Below are positions 26,496 to 35,290 of a stretch of 64,000 nt of DNA, in pieces (the first letter of the stretch is position 1; each line of letters opens with the position of its first letter). A program made the translations under genes and the position numbers. The notes below the pieces were generated by a model that worked only from the letters and a program-made list of their open reading frames with translations, searched no databases and was not told where the DNA came from. The stretch is from Alkaliphilus sp. B6464 (GTDB taxonomy: Bacteria > Bacillota > Clostridia > Peptostreptococcales > Natronincolaceae). The stretch is taken from positions 930,001 to 994,000 of the forward strand of contig NZ_CP058557.1 of assembly GCF_018141165.1 (NCBI RefSeq). Direction: 5' to 3'.

Positions 26496-27779
26496 ATGGG
26501 ATATGAATTTAAAGATGGATTAGAATTTGCTAAAAAACTGGACAAATTAGATAAGCTCCATCATATTCGGGAACGTTTTTATCTAAATGAAGGTGAAATT
26601 TACATGGATGGAAACTCTTTAGGATTAAGCTCTAAGGATGCTGAAGAAGCCTTATTGAATATCTTTAATGTTTGGCGTAAGGAAGCAATCAAAATCTGGG
26701 GAGTTGAAAATGGCCGTTATTTTAATTTTTCCAAAAATATTTCAGAAAAATTTAAAAATTTAATTAATGCAGATGCGGATGAAATTATAGTAATGGGAAG
26801 TATCACTACAAATATCCATCAGGCGCTGGCTACTTTTTATAAACCTACGAAAGAAAAATATAAAATTATCGTTGATGAATTAAATTTTCCTACAGATATT
26901 TATGCTACTAAGAGTATAATCGAGCTGAAAGGTTACGAGGTTGAAGATGTATTAATTGTAGTCAAAAGCAGAGATGGGCGTACTATTTCTGAAGAAGATA
27001 TTATATCAAAAATGGATGATGATGTTGCATTAATCTTATTACCATCAGTTCTATACCGTAGTGCACAGCTTTTAGATATGGAACTACTTACTAGAGAGGC
27101 CCATAAACGTGAAATTATTATTGGATGGGATTTAGCCCATTCAATCGGATCTGTTCCCCATGACTTTAAAAAAATTGATCCTGATTTTGCAGTGTGGTGT
27201 TCGTATAAATATCTAAATGCTGGACCTGGAGCAACTGCCGGTATGTATATAAATAGAAGGCACTTTAATAAAAGTGCTGGCCTTAAGGGCTGGTTCGGAA
27301 ATAAAGATGAAAGTCAATTTCTTCTAAATCATGATTTTGATCAAGACAAAGATGCCAATGGATGGTTACTAGGAACTCATAATATGTTTTCAATGGCACC
27401 ATTAGATGGAGTTCTAAATATCTTTAATGAAGTTGGCATAGAAAATATACGTGCTAAATCATTGCATATTACTGCATATTTAATGTATTTAATCGATAAT
27501 AAATTATCTAAATATGGATACTCGATTGGTAATCCTCGTGAGGATCATCGTCGAGGGGGACATATTTGTTTAGAACATGATGAAGCCTATCGTATAAGTC
27601 TAGCCCTACGTGATAATAAAGTAATTCCCGATTATCGGGAGCCAAATGTTATTCGCCTAGCTCCTGTTGCCTTATATGTTTCTTATGAAGAGTCATATCA
27701 TCTAGTAGAAATTCTTGAAAAAATTGTTAGGGATAAAGAGTTTGAAAAATATTCATTAAAGAGAGTAACAGTGTTGTAA
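26496..27779 (+). CDS. kynU: Kynureninase
   Basis: A PLP enzyme that cleaves kynurenine to anthranilate and alanine. The 427-residue protein matches the family: FYLNEGEIYMDGNSLGL near residue 28, the Asp-containing GWDLAHSIGSVPHDF, and WCSYKYLNAGPG with the PLP lysine at about residue 238, then GWFG. Strong ribosome binding site AGGAGG. There are no genes for tryptophan dioxygenase or kynurenine formamidase nearby, so the cell would use imported kynurenine or a related beta-ketoamino acid. The neighbouring Lrp-type gene may control it. Confidence 0.93.
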   Translation: MGYEFKDGLEFAKKLDKLDKLHHIRERFYLNEGEIYMDGNSLGLSSKDAEEALLNIFNVWRKEAIKIWGVENGRYFNFSKNISEKFKNLINADADEIIVMGSITTNIHQALATFYKPTKEKYKIIVDELNFPTDIYATKSIIELKGYEVEDVLIVVKSRDGRTISEEDIISKMDDDVALILLPSVLYRSAQLLDMELLTREAHKREIIIGWDLAHSIGSVPHDFKKIDPDFAVWCSYKYLNAGPGATAGMYINRRHFNKSAGLKGWFGNKDESQFLLNHDFDQDKDANGWLLGTHNMFSMAPLDGVLNIFNEVGIENIRAKSLHITAYLMYLIDNKLSKYGYSIGNPREDHRRGGHICLEHDEAYRISLALRDNKVIPDYREPNVIRLAPVALYVSYEESYHLVEILEKIVRDKEFEKYSLKRVTVL

Positions 27780-27861
27780 ATGAAAAATCATAGACTTTCC
27801 CATATACAATGTATCTATTATATTCTGAAATTCAAGTTTCTATTATATTCTTTTATAGATA

Positions 27862-28800
27862 TTATTTATCATAAATGTTTGATAATTTTTTAATACGATG
27901 GATAAGCTCTCTACGTACATTTTCAGGGGCTAAACATTCACATTTATCTCCAAAACCTAGCAAAATATTGTATCCTAAGTCATCTTCTACAAATGGAAAA
28001 TCAACCATAAATTGATTACTCCCATAAGGCTGGATATTTTCTTCCCCACAACGTTCAACGATTTGTTCTCTAAGAGACCAATCAACTAAAAGCTTAATTG
28101 TGATAAGTCTTTTATCTATCCACCCAGTTCCATCTAACGGTTTTGCGTAAAATTCTCGTGGTACAAATGTAGAATCTAAGATTTCAAGATTTGAAATTCG
28201 AGATAGTTTAAAAACACGAAAATCTTTCCTCAAAGTGCAGTAACCTTGTAAATACCAATTTGCCTCTTTTAATACCAATTTATAAGGTTCAATGCAACGG
28301 TTGCTTTTTTCTCTGCCACCACCATAATATTCAAATAATAGATACTTACTGTCATTTAGAGCTTTTTTTATTTTTTCAAGATTTGGTTGGAAATTCTTAT
28401 TACCCATCCATGTGGTAAGGTCAATGGTTATTTGGTTTGATTTTAATTCAACATCCCTAAATTGTTCTTTTGGAAGTAGGCTTTTTACTTTTTCTAGTGT
28501 ACCTATAATTTCTTTATGAGATAGAGTTGTTGAAATACTTCCAAGTCCCATTAAAAGTGTTGAAATATCTGAAGTAGTAAAAAATTTTTTATCCACTTTA
28601 TATTCAGGTGTTATGCTAATACCACCATTAACACCAGTGTGAGTAATAATCGGTATACCTGCTAAAGATATTGTTTCTATATCCCTATATATAGTTCTAG
28701 GTGTAACCTCAAACATTTCAGCAAGTTTTGTTGCACTGATTTTTTCACAATTCAGCAACACCATAATTATGGACATTAATCTATCTATTTTCAATTGCAT
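27862..28800 (-). CDS. HTH/WYL-domain transcriptional regulator (YafY type)
   Basis: A 312-residue regulator with an N-terminal HTH_11 domain (KIDRLMSIIMVLLNCEKISATKLAEMFEVTPRTIYRD) and a C-terminal WYL domain (YKLVLKEANWYLQGYCTLRKDFRVFKLSRI), a ligand-sensing module. It is divergent from the pyridoxamine-oxidase-like gene. Its probable promoter (TTGACA, 17 bases, TAAAAT on the minus strand) overlaps a 26-bp palindrome, so autorepression is likely. Confidence 0.93.
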   Translation of the reverse strand: MQLKIDRLMSIIMVLLNCEKISATKLAEMFEVTPRTIYRDIETISLAGIPIITHTGVNGGISITPEYKVDKKFFTTSDISTLLMGLGSISTTLSHKEIIGTLEKVKSLLPKEQFRDVELKSNQITIDLTTWMGNKNFQPNLEKIKKALNDSKYLLFEYYGGGREKSNRCIEPYKLVLKEANWYLQGYCTLRKDFRVFKLSRISNLEILDSTFVPREFYAKPLDGTGWIDKRLITIKLLVDWSLREQIVERCGEENIQPYGSNQFMVDFPFVEDDLGYNILLGFGDKCECLAPENVRRELIHRIKKLSNIYDK

Positions 28801-28833
28801 AGCTCCTTAAAATTATTTATGCACTCATTTTAT

Positions 28834-28859
28834 AACCTTGACATAATGGTGTCAAGGTT
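28834..28859. promoter_or_regulatory. Palindromic operator between WYL and PPOX genes
   Basis: AACCTTGACA, six bases, then TGTCAAGGTT is a perfect inverted repeat. It includes the -35 box of the regulator's own promoter and lies upstream of the divergent gene at 28925. Confidence 0.8.
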
Positions 28860-28924
28860 TGTGTGCTATATTAAAATTACAAAATGTATTCTATGACATA
28901 ATAAATTTATAAGGAGGAACAAAA

Positions 28925-29347
28925 ATGGACTTTTTACGAGAATTTAATAGGATTATGGTAGAGCAAGGTGAGATAGCTTTAGCAACTTGCGTAGACAATA
29001 TCCCAAATGTTAGGATTGTAAATTTCTATTATGATACTAAAAAGAAAGGGGTAGTGTATTTTTCAACCTTTGGAGATAATCTAAAGGTTGGCGAATTTTC
29101 TAAAAACAATACAGTAGCATTTACTACTGTTCCGACTAAGGGGAATGAACACGTTCGAGTTACTGAGGCAATAATTCAAAAAAGTAATTTAACAATATAT
29201 GATTTAAAAGATGAATTTGGTAAAAAAATTCCTGATTATAAAATGACAATAGAACAAGTTGGAAGTCAGTTAGCTCTTTATGAAATTCATTTTAGAGAGG
29301 CTATGGTGACATTAGATTTTACTCACTACGGGAATATAACTCTATAA
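28925..29347 (+). CDS. Pyridoxamine 5'-phosphate oxidase-like flavoprotein
   Basis: A 140-residue split-barrel protein of the PPOX/FMN-binding family (ALATCVDNIPNVRIVNFYYD, VVYFSTFGDNLKVGEF, TTVPTKGNEHVRV). The family reduces or oxidises small substrates with FMN or F420; true PNPOx has about 210 residues, so this is the short general type. It is divergent from a WYL regulator with a shared palindrome, and the pair makes a self-contained switch. The substrate is unknown. Confidence 0.88.
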   Translation: MDFLREFNRIMVEQGEIALATCVDNIPNVRIVNFYYDTKKKGVVYFSTFGDNLKVGEFSKNNTVAFTTVPTKGNEHVRVTEAIIQKSNLTIYDLKDEFGKKIPDYKMTIEQVGSQLALYEIHFREAMVTLDFTHYGNITL

Positions 29348-29469
29348 TCTCAAAACAATTGAGTGAACTTTTTACAAAAATTAACTTTTTACAAGAATTA
29401 TAAGTATCTAAATAATTTCAACTGCACTTTATATACTTTTCAGGTAGATAAGATTCTCTCTATATAGGA

Positions 29470-29505
29470 ACTGTCCGACTAACTTTTACAGGTAGTCGGG
29501 CAATT
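29470..29505. terminator. Hairpin in the PPOX/Crp intergenic gap
   Basis: TGTCCGACTA pairs with TAGTCGGGCA around an 11-base loop. No T-run follows. The rest of 29348-29644 shows nothing recognisable. Confidence 0.4.
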
Positions 29506-29644
29506 GCTTTACTAATAAATCAATTTATTATATATAATTTCGTCTGCAATTTATAAAAATATCATCTTCACATACTATCTTGTCATTGTTTACAACTACA
29601 TCTTTGTAAAATTGTTTACTCATATTTTTTACGATGTTCTAACA

Positions 29645-30334
29645 TTATATGGATTTTATATACAAGTTTTTAGATAATTCTCGAAGTCTATTCTCATCTA
29701 ATATATATATTGTTTTATTGTCACATTTTATAATTGATTTTGATTCAAGCTCTTTAAAGGTTCTATTTAAGTGCCTATAAGTTGTTCCTAAGAATTGAGC
29801 AATTTCTAAGAATGATGAACTTAAAATTATATAGTTTTTATCTGTTATATGCTCAACTAAATAGCTGGACAGTCTATTTATAAGCGGATATACAAAGTTA
29901 TATGAACTATTATTAATGGTTGCATAAAGCTTTTCGCTTAAAGAGTCTATTAAGTGATGTAAAAACTTTAAATTATCTAAATATTCTTTTCTAAGTATAT
30001 CTGAAGGTATTGCTATCAAATAAGTATCTTCTATTGCATCAATGTTACAGAGTATAGGAATGTTTCTTAAAAGCTCTAGATCTCCTACTGAATTAAACTC
30101 TGTATAAAACTTTAAAAGCATTGATTTACCGTTTTCAAAAAGATAAGAGATTTTGATTTTTCCGTCTACAAGTAAATAGTAATATTCAAGACTAGACTCT
30201 GCTTCCAATATATATTCATTCTTTTGATAAAAGTGAAGCTGCGCATGTTTTAGTATATCTTTATCAAATATACTTTCTATATTATGCTTAACAATATAGT
30301 GATTTAAAAGGTTATTGTTTGAGATTCTTTTCAT
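29645..30334 (-). CDS. Crp/Fnr-family transcriptional regulator
   Basis: A 229-residue regulator with an N-terminal cyclic-nucleotide-binding-type beta roll (LHFYQKNEYILEAESSLEYYYLLVDGKIKISYLFENGKS) and a C-terminal HTH (SSFLEIAQFLGTTYRHLNRTFKELESKSII). There is no cysteine cluster, so it is not an FNR iron-sulfur sensor. A perfect palindrome lies just upstream of its start, and the same 14-mer precedes the YdcZ pair near 12.5 kb, suggesting autoregulation plus control of that transporter. Confidence 0.92.
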   Translation of the reverse strand: MKRISNNNLLNHYIVKHNIESIFDKDILKHAQLHFYQKNEYILEAESSLEYYYLLVDGKIKISYLFENGKSMLLKFYTEFNSVGDLELLRNIPILCNIDAIEDTYLIAIPSDILRKEYLDNLKFLHHLIDSLSEKLYATINNSSYNFVYPLINRLSSYLVEHITDKNYIILSSSFLEIAQFLGTTYRHLNRTFKELESKSIIKCDNKTIYILDENRLRELSKNLYIKSI

Positions 30335-30347
30335 AGGTCCTCCTTAG

Positions 30348-30363
30348 CATGACATATGTCATG
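30348..30363. promoter_or_regulatory. Crp/Fnr-type palindrome (autoregulatory site)
   Basis: The 16-bp perfect palindrome CATGACATATGTCATG lies 14 bases before the regulator's start codon. Its central 14 bases are identical to those at 12535-12548. Confidence 0.7.
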
Positions 30364-30505
30364 TACAAATTTATATAAATATAATATTTTATTTATAAAG
30401 TATTGTAAAGCATATGAAGGATTTATATACGTATAAAAACCTAGCTCTTATAAATAGTATTATACTTACTATAATTAAAAAACTGACTATATGGGGGGAA
30501 TTATT

Positions 30506-31195
30506 ATGAGGTACGAGATTATAATATTTGATGCAGACGAGACTTTATTTGATTTTAAAAAATCTGAGAGAGATGCTTTTAAAAATACTATGCTTGAATT
30601 TGATATAGAGTACGATGAAAATCATCATTTAAAAATATACACGGATATAAATATGGCCATATGGAAAGAGTTTGAAGATGGACTTATTAATCAGAAGAAA
30701 TTAAAGGTAGAAAGATTTAAAAGATTGTCGGATAAATTAAATGCTGGATTTGATGAGACTGCATTTGCAAAATCATATATAAAACATTTATCTAATGCAT
30801 CCTTTTTATATGACGATACTATCAACCTTGTAGAAAGCCTGCATAAAGATTATAGACTTACTATAATTACTAATGGTCTTACAGATGTTCAGGATAATAG
30901 AATAAGAAAATCTATTATAGCAGAATTCTTTGAGGATATAGTAGTATCTGAGGAAGTTGAAGTATCAAAGCCAGATCCTAAAATATTTGAACACGCTTTA
31001 AACAATATAAAGCATACTGACAAAAGTAAAGTATTGATGGTAGGAGACAGCTTAACATCTGATATACAAGGTGGAATAAATTTTGGTATAGATACATGCT
31101 GGTTTAATCCTAATAAAATTGTCAATAAGACTGGAATAAAACCTACCTATGAGATTTCTAATCTGATGGAGCTTAAGAATATACTTGGAAAATAG
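30506..31195 (+). CDS. HAD-family hydrolase, YjjG/YfnB type
   Basis: A 229-residue haloacid-dehalogenase phosphatase. Motif I is FDADETLFDF with the nucleophile Asp near the N-terminus, motif II is IITNGLT, and motifs III and IV are SKPDPKIF and MVGDSLTSDIQGG. The helical cap and KSERDAF resemble YjjG-type 5'-nucleotidases that dephosphorylate non-canonical pyrimidine nucleotides. The start at 30506 is chosen because GGGGGG lies just upstream; the ATG at 30491 overlaps that site. Confidence 0.9.
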   Translation: MRYEIIIFDADETLFDFKKSERDAFKNTMLEFDIEYDENHHLKIYTDINMAIWKEFEDGLINQKKLKVERFKRLSDKLNAGFDETAFAKSYIKHLSNASFLYDDTINLVESLHKDYRLTIITNGLTDVQDNRIRKSIIAEFFEDIVVSEEVEVSKPDPKIFEHALNNIKHTDKSKVLMVGDSLTSDIQGGINFGIDTCWFNPNKIVNKTGIKPTYEISNLMELKNILGK

Positions 31196-31232
31196 ATATA
31201 AATTATGAAATACCTAAATTTTAGAAACTATA

Positions 31233-31433
31233 TTACATCAATTGCCCCAATACTGAAATAGCAACTATGCTATGGATTGAGCCTATTATTAAGGGCAGTA
31301 TAAAAAATATGCCAACCTGTTTTGAAACTGACTTAGATATTTCTAAATCTGTAGTACCTACTTTTTTAAGTATTTGATATTTATTCTTATCTCTAAAGGA
31401 CTCACTTAAAATCTTAAAGTAGATAATACTGCT
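31233..31433 (-). pseudogene. C-terminal remnant of a BceB/FtsX-like ABC permease
   Basis: A minus-strand frame without start reads IYFKILSESFRDKNKYQILK, then KKVGTTDLEISKSVSKQVGI and a hydrophobic segment FFILPLIIGSIHSIVAISVL to a stop at 31233. The order (charged loop, KxVG, Q, FFxLPLIIGxxHS) is that of the last part of peptide-resistance ABC permeases such as BceB. An in-frame stop near 31434 cuts it at the 5' side. About 65 of more than 600 residues remain. Confidence 0.65.
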
Positions 31434-31470
31434 CTATATTATACTATTTAACATATAAAATATAGTAAAC

Positions 31471-31514
31471 GCCCCTATTGCAGATGTACAACATTATTTG
31501 TAATAGGGGCTTTT
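31471..31514. terminator. Hairpin terminator
   Basis: GCCCCTATT pairs with AATAGGGGC, followed by TTTT on the plus strand. It stops readthrough from the HAD gene and lies downstream of the converging S41 gene. Confidence 0.75.
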
Positions 31515-31554
31515 AACATAGCTTTATTCACTTATAATATTTCTTTTATTTTTT

Positions 31555-32889
31555 CTACTTCGATTTAATCAGTTCTATGGTTTTAATTAATGCGTCTTCT
31601 GAATAATCCACATAGATATCCGGTTCTAAAACTCGTTCACTATCTTTGGTTTCATCTGGCCTAGTCCATTTCTTATATGAAATTTGACCATCCAACTTTG
31701 AGTTTTTTAATTCAAATTGTAACACGTCTCCAAAGGAAGAAGGCATATTTCTACTGGGACGTCCTACGATAGTACCTAGTTTTCCGTCCTTCACCCATGT
31801 AGCAAGCCATTGAGCCGAGCTAAAAGTTTGCTCGTTTGTAAGTATATATAGATTTATATTCTCATTCCGTACTACATCATTACTCCTGTCATATGATATA
31901 AACCCGCTTTTTCTCCAGTAACCATATTGCTCCTGCGCTAATGGCGAAAACCTTATTATAGATCCAAAGTGACCTGGTTCTATTTTCACCGAATCTAGAA
32001 GCATATTACTCGCTCTTGAAGCCCCGCCCGGATTATCCCTTACATCTATGATTACATTTTCTATACCAGCATCAACAGCCTGTTTTAAATCTTCTGCAAC
32101 CTTATTTAGATTTTCATTCAATTCACAAAGCCCAAACTTTACATATATAGTATTATCATCTATTTTTTTACTTGAGATTTCATAATCCATAGAATACATG
32201 TTATCCCCATAGTGTAATTTTGTTTGTATATCTTCTTCCGAAGTTCCACTCATGACGGTTACAAACATATCCTTTGTACAATCAACCCCTGAATATTCTA
32301 ATACTTCCTCGCTCTTTGAGTAAATACTATAATTTATGCTTTCAGCTACATAGTTTTCTGCAGGGAAAAGTTCTTTTACTGTATTGATTATATTGTGAAT
32401 GTCAACACCATTGATTTTGGTTACAATTTTATTTGTTGATTCATTATTTTCATCAAATAAAATCAATTGACCATCTAAATATCTCCAATTTATATCCAAG
32501 AACTTCATTTCTCTCCAACTCAGTCCTGTGTGTCCATCCTGTATGGAGGATAAGTATCTACTAACAGAAAATCTAAATTCATCTACTGTCATATTTTTAT
32601 TTGTATCATGTAAAAACCTATCTTTAGCTTCTTTATATTTTTTCGTTTCTCCCTCTAAAAAAATCGGATGTGTAGTTTCCATGATTTCTATCATCTGTTC
32701 TACATCCGCCTTTACCTCTAGCTCATTTAGTTCTTTGCTTAAGATTACTTCTCCACTAGTCTGATAAGGTTTAGGTTTGTGTACTGAAATAAAAGGCATG
32801 TTATAATATCCATACAAAAAGATTCCACCTAACAAAATCACTATGCAACCCAATGCTATCCCAATAATTTTACCCTTTTTCTTGTTCAT
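31555..32889 (-). CDS. S41-family peptidase (tail-specific protease type)
   Basis: A 444-residue membrane-anchored protein with an N-terminal helix (about residues 7-27) and an extracytoplasmic peptidase domain. The S41 landmarks are DGHTGLSW near residue 118, VIIDVRDNPGGA near 280 and the nucleophile region TNEQTFSSAQWLA near 351-364, followed by GTIVGRPS. Such proteins cleave C-terminal tails or act as scaffold-like pseudoproteases; the catalytic Ser appears present. It is a single gene with no partner evident. The 32890-33150 gap holds nothing recognisable. Confidence 0.88.
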   Translation of the reverse strand: MNKKKGKIIGIALGCIVILLGGIFLYGYYNMPFISVHKPKPYQTSGEVILSKELNELEVKADVEQMIEIMETTHPIFLEGETKKYKEAKDRFLHDTNKNMTVDEFRFSVSRYLSSIQDGHTGLSWREMKFLDINWRYLDGQLILFDENNESTNKIVTKINGVDIHNIINTVKELFPAENYVAESINYSIYSKSEEVLEYSGVDCTKDMFVTVMSGTSEEDIQTKLHYGDNMYSMDYEISSKKIDDNTIYVKFGLCELNENLNKVAEDLKQAVDAGIENVIIDVRDNPGGASRASNMLLDSVKIEPGHFGSIIRFSPLAQEQYGYWRKSGFISYDRSNDVVRNENINLYILTNEQTFSSAQWLATWVKDGKLGTIVGRPSRNMPSSFGDVLQFELKNSKLDGQISYKKWTRPDETKDSERVLEPDIYVDYSEDALIKTIELIKSK

Positions 32890-33150
32890 AATCCTTTATT
32901 TCACCCCTTTAAAATTATTTCATAAGTGAATTTCCAGATACTATACTCATTATAAATACTATAGATAGGCAAATGATGGATTACAGGCTCTTTCGAGAGT
33001 AAGATATCCGCGCTGAAAATCATCCCTTTTTTATGATAATTAACATCCTAATTATACCATAATTAAAACCGAAACACCGTCAATATATGGCTGGGTATAA
33101 GAAGCATAAACACTTAAGGTTTAATTATCAAAATAGAACTGTGATATTCT

Positions 33151-33828
33151 TTATTCTTTTATATAGGGCTTTGCGTATAGGCTTTTATGTGCATTAAATT
33201 TCTTAGCCTGAGTTTTCCAACCTCTATTTGCCATTAATGTGTATAGCCATATAGGCATTAATTTACTTGACATCATATCACTGGCCTCTAAAGGAATACT
33301 TTTATTATTAGTTATTGCCTCTATAGTCATATCTAGAGCTTTTACTATATTTCTAGTCATACCACCTAAATCTTTAATGGGCATACCATCTATTGCAGGA
33401 CCTCCTCCCATGGCAAGTCCTCCAAGCCAATCAAAATCAGTTTTATCTGCAAAATTTTTACATATCTTAAGGGCAGTATCATTATGAAAAGATTCAGGGA
33501 ACCCACTATTTATAATAGATATCATGCTTTGTTTTTTTACACTTTCCCTTTCCTTTCTATTTTCACCTATAAGCTCAAAGGCCTTAATTAATGGTGATGG
33601 CAAACTATCTACATATGTAGGAGAAGAAACTATAAGTATATCAGCATCATTAACATTATGAAAAAGTTCTTCTACATTATTTTTAAGTATAGAAATTATA
33701 TGGAGCTTGTTACATTTATACCCATTTTCATATAATCCTTCAAGCAAATAGCTTCCCAAGGATTCAGAGGCGCTTTTCTTTAATTTAGGACTTCCTATTA
33801 ATAACAAAGCCTTTTTCTCCCTTAACAT
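33151..33828 (-). CDS. Flavodoxin-fold NAD(P)H oxidoreductase
   Basis: A 225-residue flavodoxin-like protein. KKALLLIGSPKLKKSASESLG is the FMN phosphate-binding loop, and VSSPTYVDSLPSPLIKAFE is the second FMN-contacting loop. It is the third gene of a padR-flavodoxin-flavodoxin operon and overlaps the preceding gene by seven bases. It probably reduces quinones, nitro compounds or another low-molecular substrate. The specific role is not evident. Confidence 0.85.
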   Translation of the reverse strand: MLREKKALLLIGSPKLKKSASESLGSYLLEGLYENGYKCNKLHIISILKNNVEELFHNVNDADILIVSSPTYVDSLPSPLIKAFELIGENRKERESVKKQSMISIINSGFPESFHNDTALKICKNFADKTDFDWLGGLAMGGGPAIDGMPIKDLGGMTRNIVKALDMTIEAITNNKSIPLEASDMMSSKLMPIWLYTLMANRGWKTQAKKFNAHKSLYAKPYIKE

Positions 33829-34394
33829 GTTCTTACCTCCATAACATTTAATTTTTCTTTTAATTGATATTTAATATCCTTTCCTAAAATATTCTTTATG
33901 GCGCCTCCACTAAAAGAACTGTACCAATTTAAGCTATTTCTCTTAATAAGACTATTAAATATTTCTTCCATCTCATTATCTTCATGTGGCATTATTCCTA
34001 ATACAATTACATCTGGATAGTTTTTATACCGTTCTTTATGATGTACTTCTCCATTAATTTTTTTAAAAAAGGGAAGAAGTAGGGGAATGATCCTATCTAC
34101 AGCTTTTTTCAACTCAGATGAATATCCTCCATATACGACAGGAGTAAGATAGATTACAATATCTTTATTAATAATAGTTTCTGTAAGTATCCTTCCATAA
34201 TCGTCTATTACACAAACTCCCGGAGATTTTATCCAGCAGCCAAAGCAGCCTATACATTCTCCTATTTTCTTTTCGTGGAGCAATATAGATTCTACTTCAT
34301 AGCCTTGTTCAATAAGTATCTCTTCAGCAAATTTATTTATTGTTGCCATACTTTTGTCTTCTTTTAATGCACCGTTAAGTATTAATGCTTTCAT
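33822..34394 (-). CDS. Flavodoxin-family protein with cysteine motif
   Basis: A 190-residue flavodoxin-fold reductase. The N-terminal LNGALKEDKSMATINKF binds FMN, and CIGCFGCWIKSPGVCVIDD contains a CxxCxxC cluster followed by another Cys, as in iron-sulfur flavoproteins and NADPH-dependent FMN reductases of anaerobes. YLTPVVYGGYSSELKKAVDR is the second FMN loop. The gene begins directly after the PadR gene stop, so the three are translated together. Confidence 0.87.
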   Translation of the reverse strand: MKALILNGALKEDKSMATINKFAEEILIEQGYEVESILLHEKKIGECIGCFGCWIKSPGVCVIDDYGRILTETIINKDIVIYLTPVVYGGYSSELKKAVDRIIPLLLPFFKKINGEVHHKERYKNYPDVIVLGIMPHEDNEMEEIFNSLIKRNSLNWYSSFSGGAIKNILGKDIKYQLKEKLNVMEVRTC

Positions 34395-34928
34395 TTACAG
34401 CTGCCTCCCATCTTTATTTAAATCATCTAAAAATTTTTCGTACCAACCAACCATAAATTTTAGATGATCTATTCCAAAATAAAGTGTTGATATTTCAAAA
34501 TAACCTGCTTTGTGCTTAATTTCAGTTTCAAGTTTTCTGAGTTCTTCTAATTTTCTATTAATATCTTCTATCAGTTGTTCTATAAGCTTTGAAACCTTTT
34601 CCTTTGGAAGTTTTTCATAAAAAAATATTTTAACAAGGATATCTTCATAGGATCTCATAAAGTCTATAGGCTCTTCTAGCCATTTAAGAAATACATCCTC
34701 TCCAGTTTCATTAATAGTATATATCTTTTTGTACTTCCCATTTTCTATAACCTTCGTAGAATTTATCAATCCATCATTTTCCAGTTTATTTAGTGCAGGA
34801 TAAATACTTCCAAAACTTGCGTTCATAAAGTTTGAAGTACTCTGAATCATTGCTTGCTTTATATCATATCCTGTTAATTCTTTATAGGTTAGAAAACCTA
34901 AAATCATAAATTTTATCACTCTTATCAT
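34395..34928 (-). CDS. PadR-family transcriptional regulator
   Basis: A 177-residue regulator with the PadR winged helix (ILGFLTYKELTGYDIKQAMIQ, SFGSIYPALNKLENDGLI) and a C-terminal helical dimerisation part (KLIEQLIEDINRKLEELRKL). It leads the operon with two flavodoxin-fold genes. A long inverted repeat upstream is a likely operator, so it should repress the operon until a toxic aromatic or similar signal is met; the signal is inference from the family. Confidence 0.92.
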   Translation of the reverse strand: MIRVIKFMILGFLTYKELTGYDIKQAMIQSTSNFMNASFGSIYPALNKLENDGLINSTKVIENGKYKKIYTINETGEDVFLKWLEEPIDFMRSYEDILVKIFFYEKLPKEKVSKLIEQLIEDINRKLEELRKLETEIKHKAGYFEISTLYFGIDHLKFMVGWYEKFLDDLNKDGRQL

Positions 34929-34958
34929 TCCTTTTTAGTCTTTAGTAATAATATATCC

Positions 34959-34991
34959 ATATAATATATATCGTATTGATATATATTATAT
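34959..34991. promoter_or_regulatory. PadR operon operator palindrome
   Basis: Two perfectly complementary 14-base arms (ATATAATATATATC and its complement) flank the loop GTATT, about 30 bases upstream of the PadR start codon. The position suits autorepression. Confidence 0.75.
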
Positions 34992-35061
34992 AGGTATATA
35001 GAATAAAAGCAACTATAATATTAAATTTCTAAAACTTTTGCATATGATTTTGCCTTTAAAT

Positions 35062-35093
35062 AGAAAAACATCTATCTTTAAAGATAGATGCTC
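35062..35093 (-). terminator. Perfect 22-bp palindrome terminator
   Basis: CATCTATCTTTAAAGATAGATG is fully self-complementary and is followed on the minus strand by TTTTTC. It is probably the original terminator of the csaA relic next to it. Confidence 0.75.
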
Positions 35094-35127
35094 AATCTAA
35101 TATTTTTACTATATTTATATTTTAATC

Positions 35128-35169
35128 TTACTTAATATCTAACTTCAAAAAATCATCAAATGTAGCCAT
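35128..35169 (-). pseudogene. csaA N-terminal remnant
   Basis: A ribosome binding site (GAAGGAAGG) and ATG open MATFDDFLKLDIK, then a stop. This equals the first 13 residues of CsaA-type tRNA-binding-domain chaperones (MATxxDFLKLDIRVG). The remaining 95 or so codons are missing, while the terminator 35 bases on is kept, so an internal deletion is likely. In the rest of the 34929-35290 gap, ATAGTGTTTTA occurs twice (near 35230 and 35258), possibly regulatory for the old gene. Confidence 0.6.
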
Positions 35170-35290
35170 ATTCTATGTCCTTCCTTCTTCTACAGATATT
35201 TAATAAATAATGTCATACTATAACAAAGCAAAATAGTGTTTTACATATAGTATAACTATAGTGTTTTAAACTTAGTCCTAGGATTTAGAT

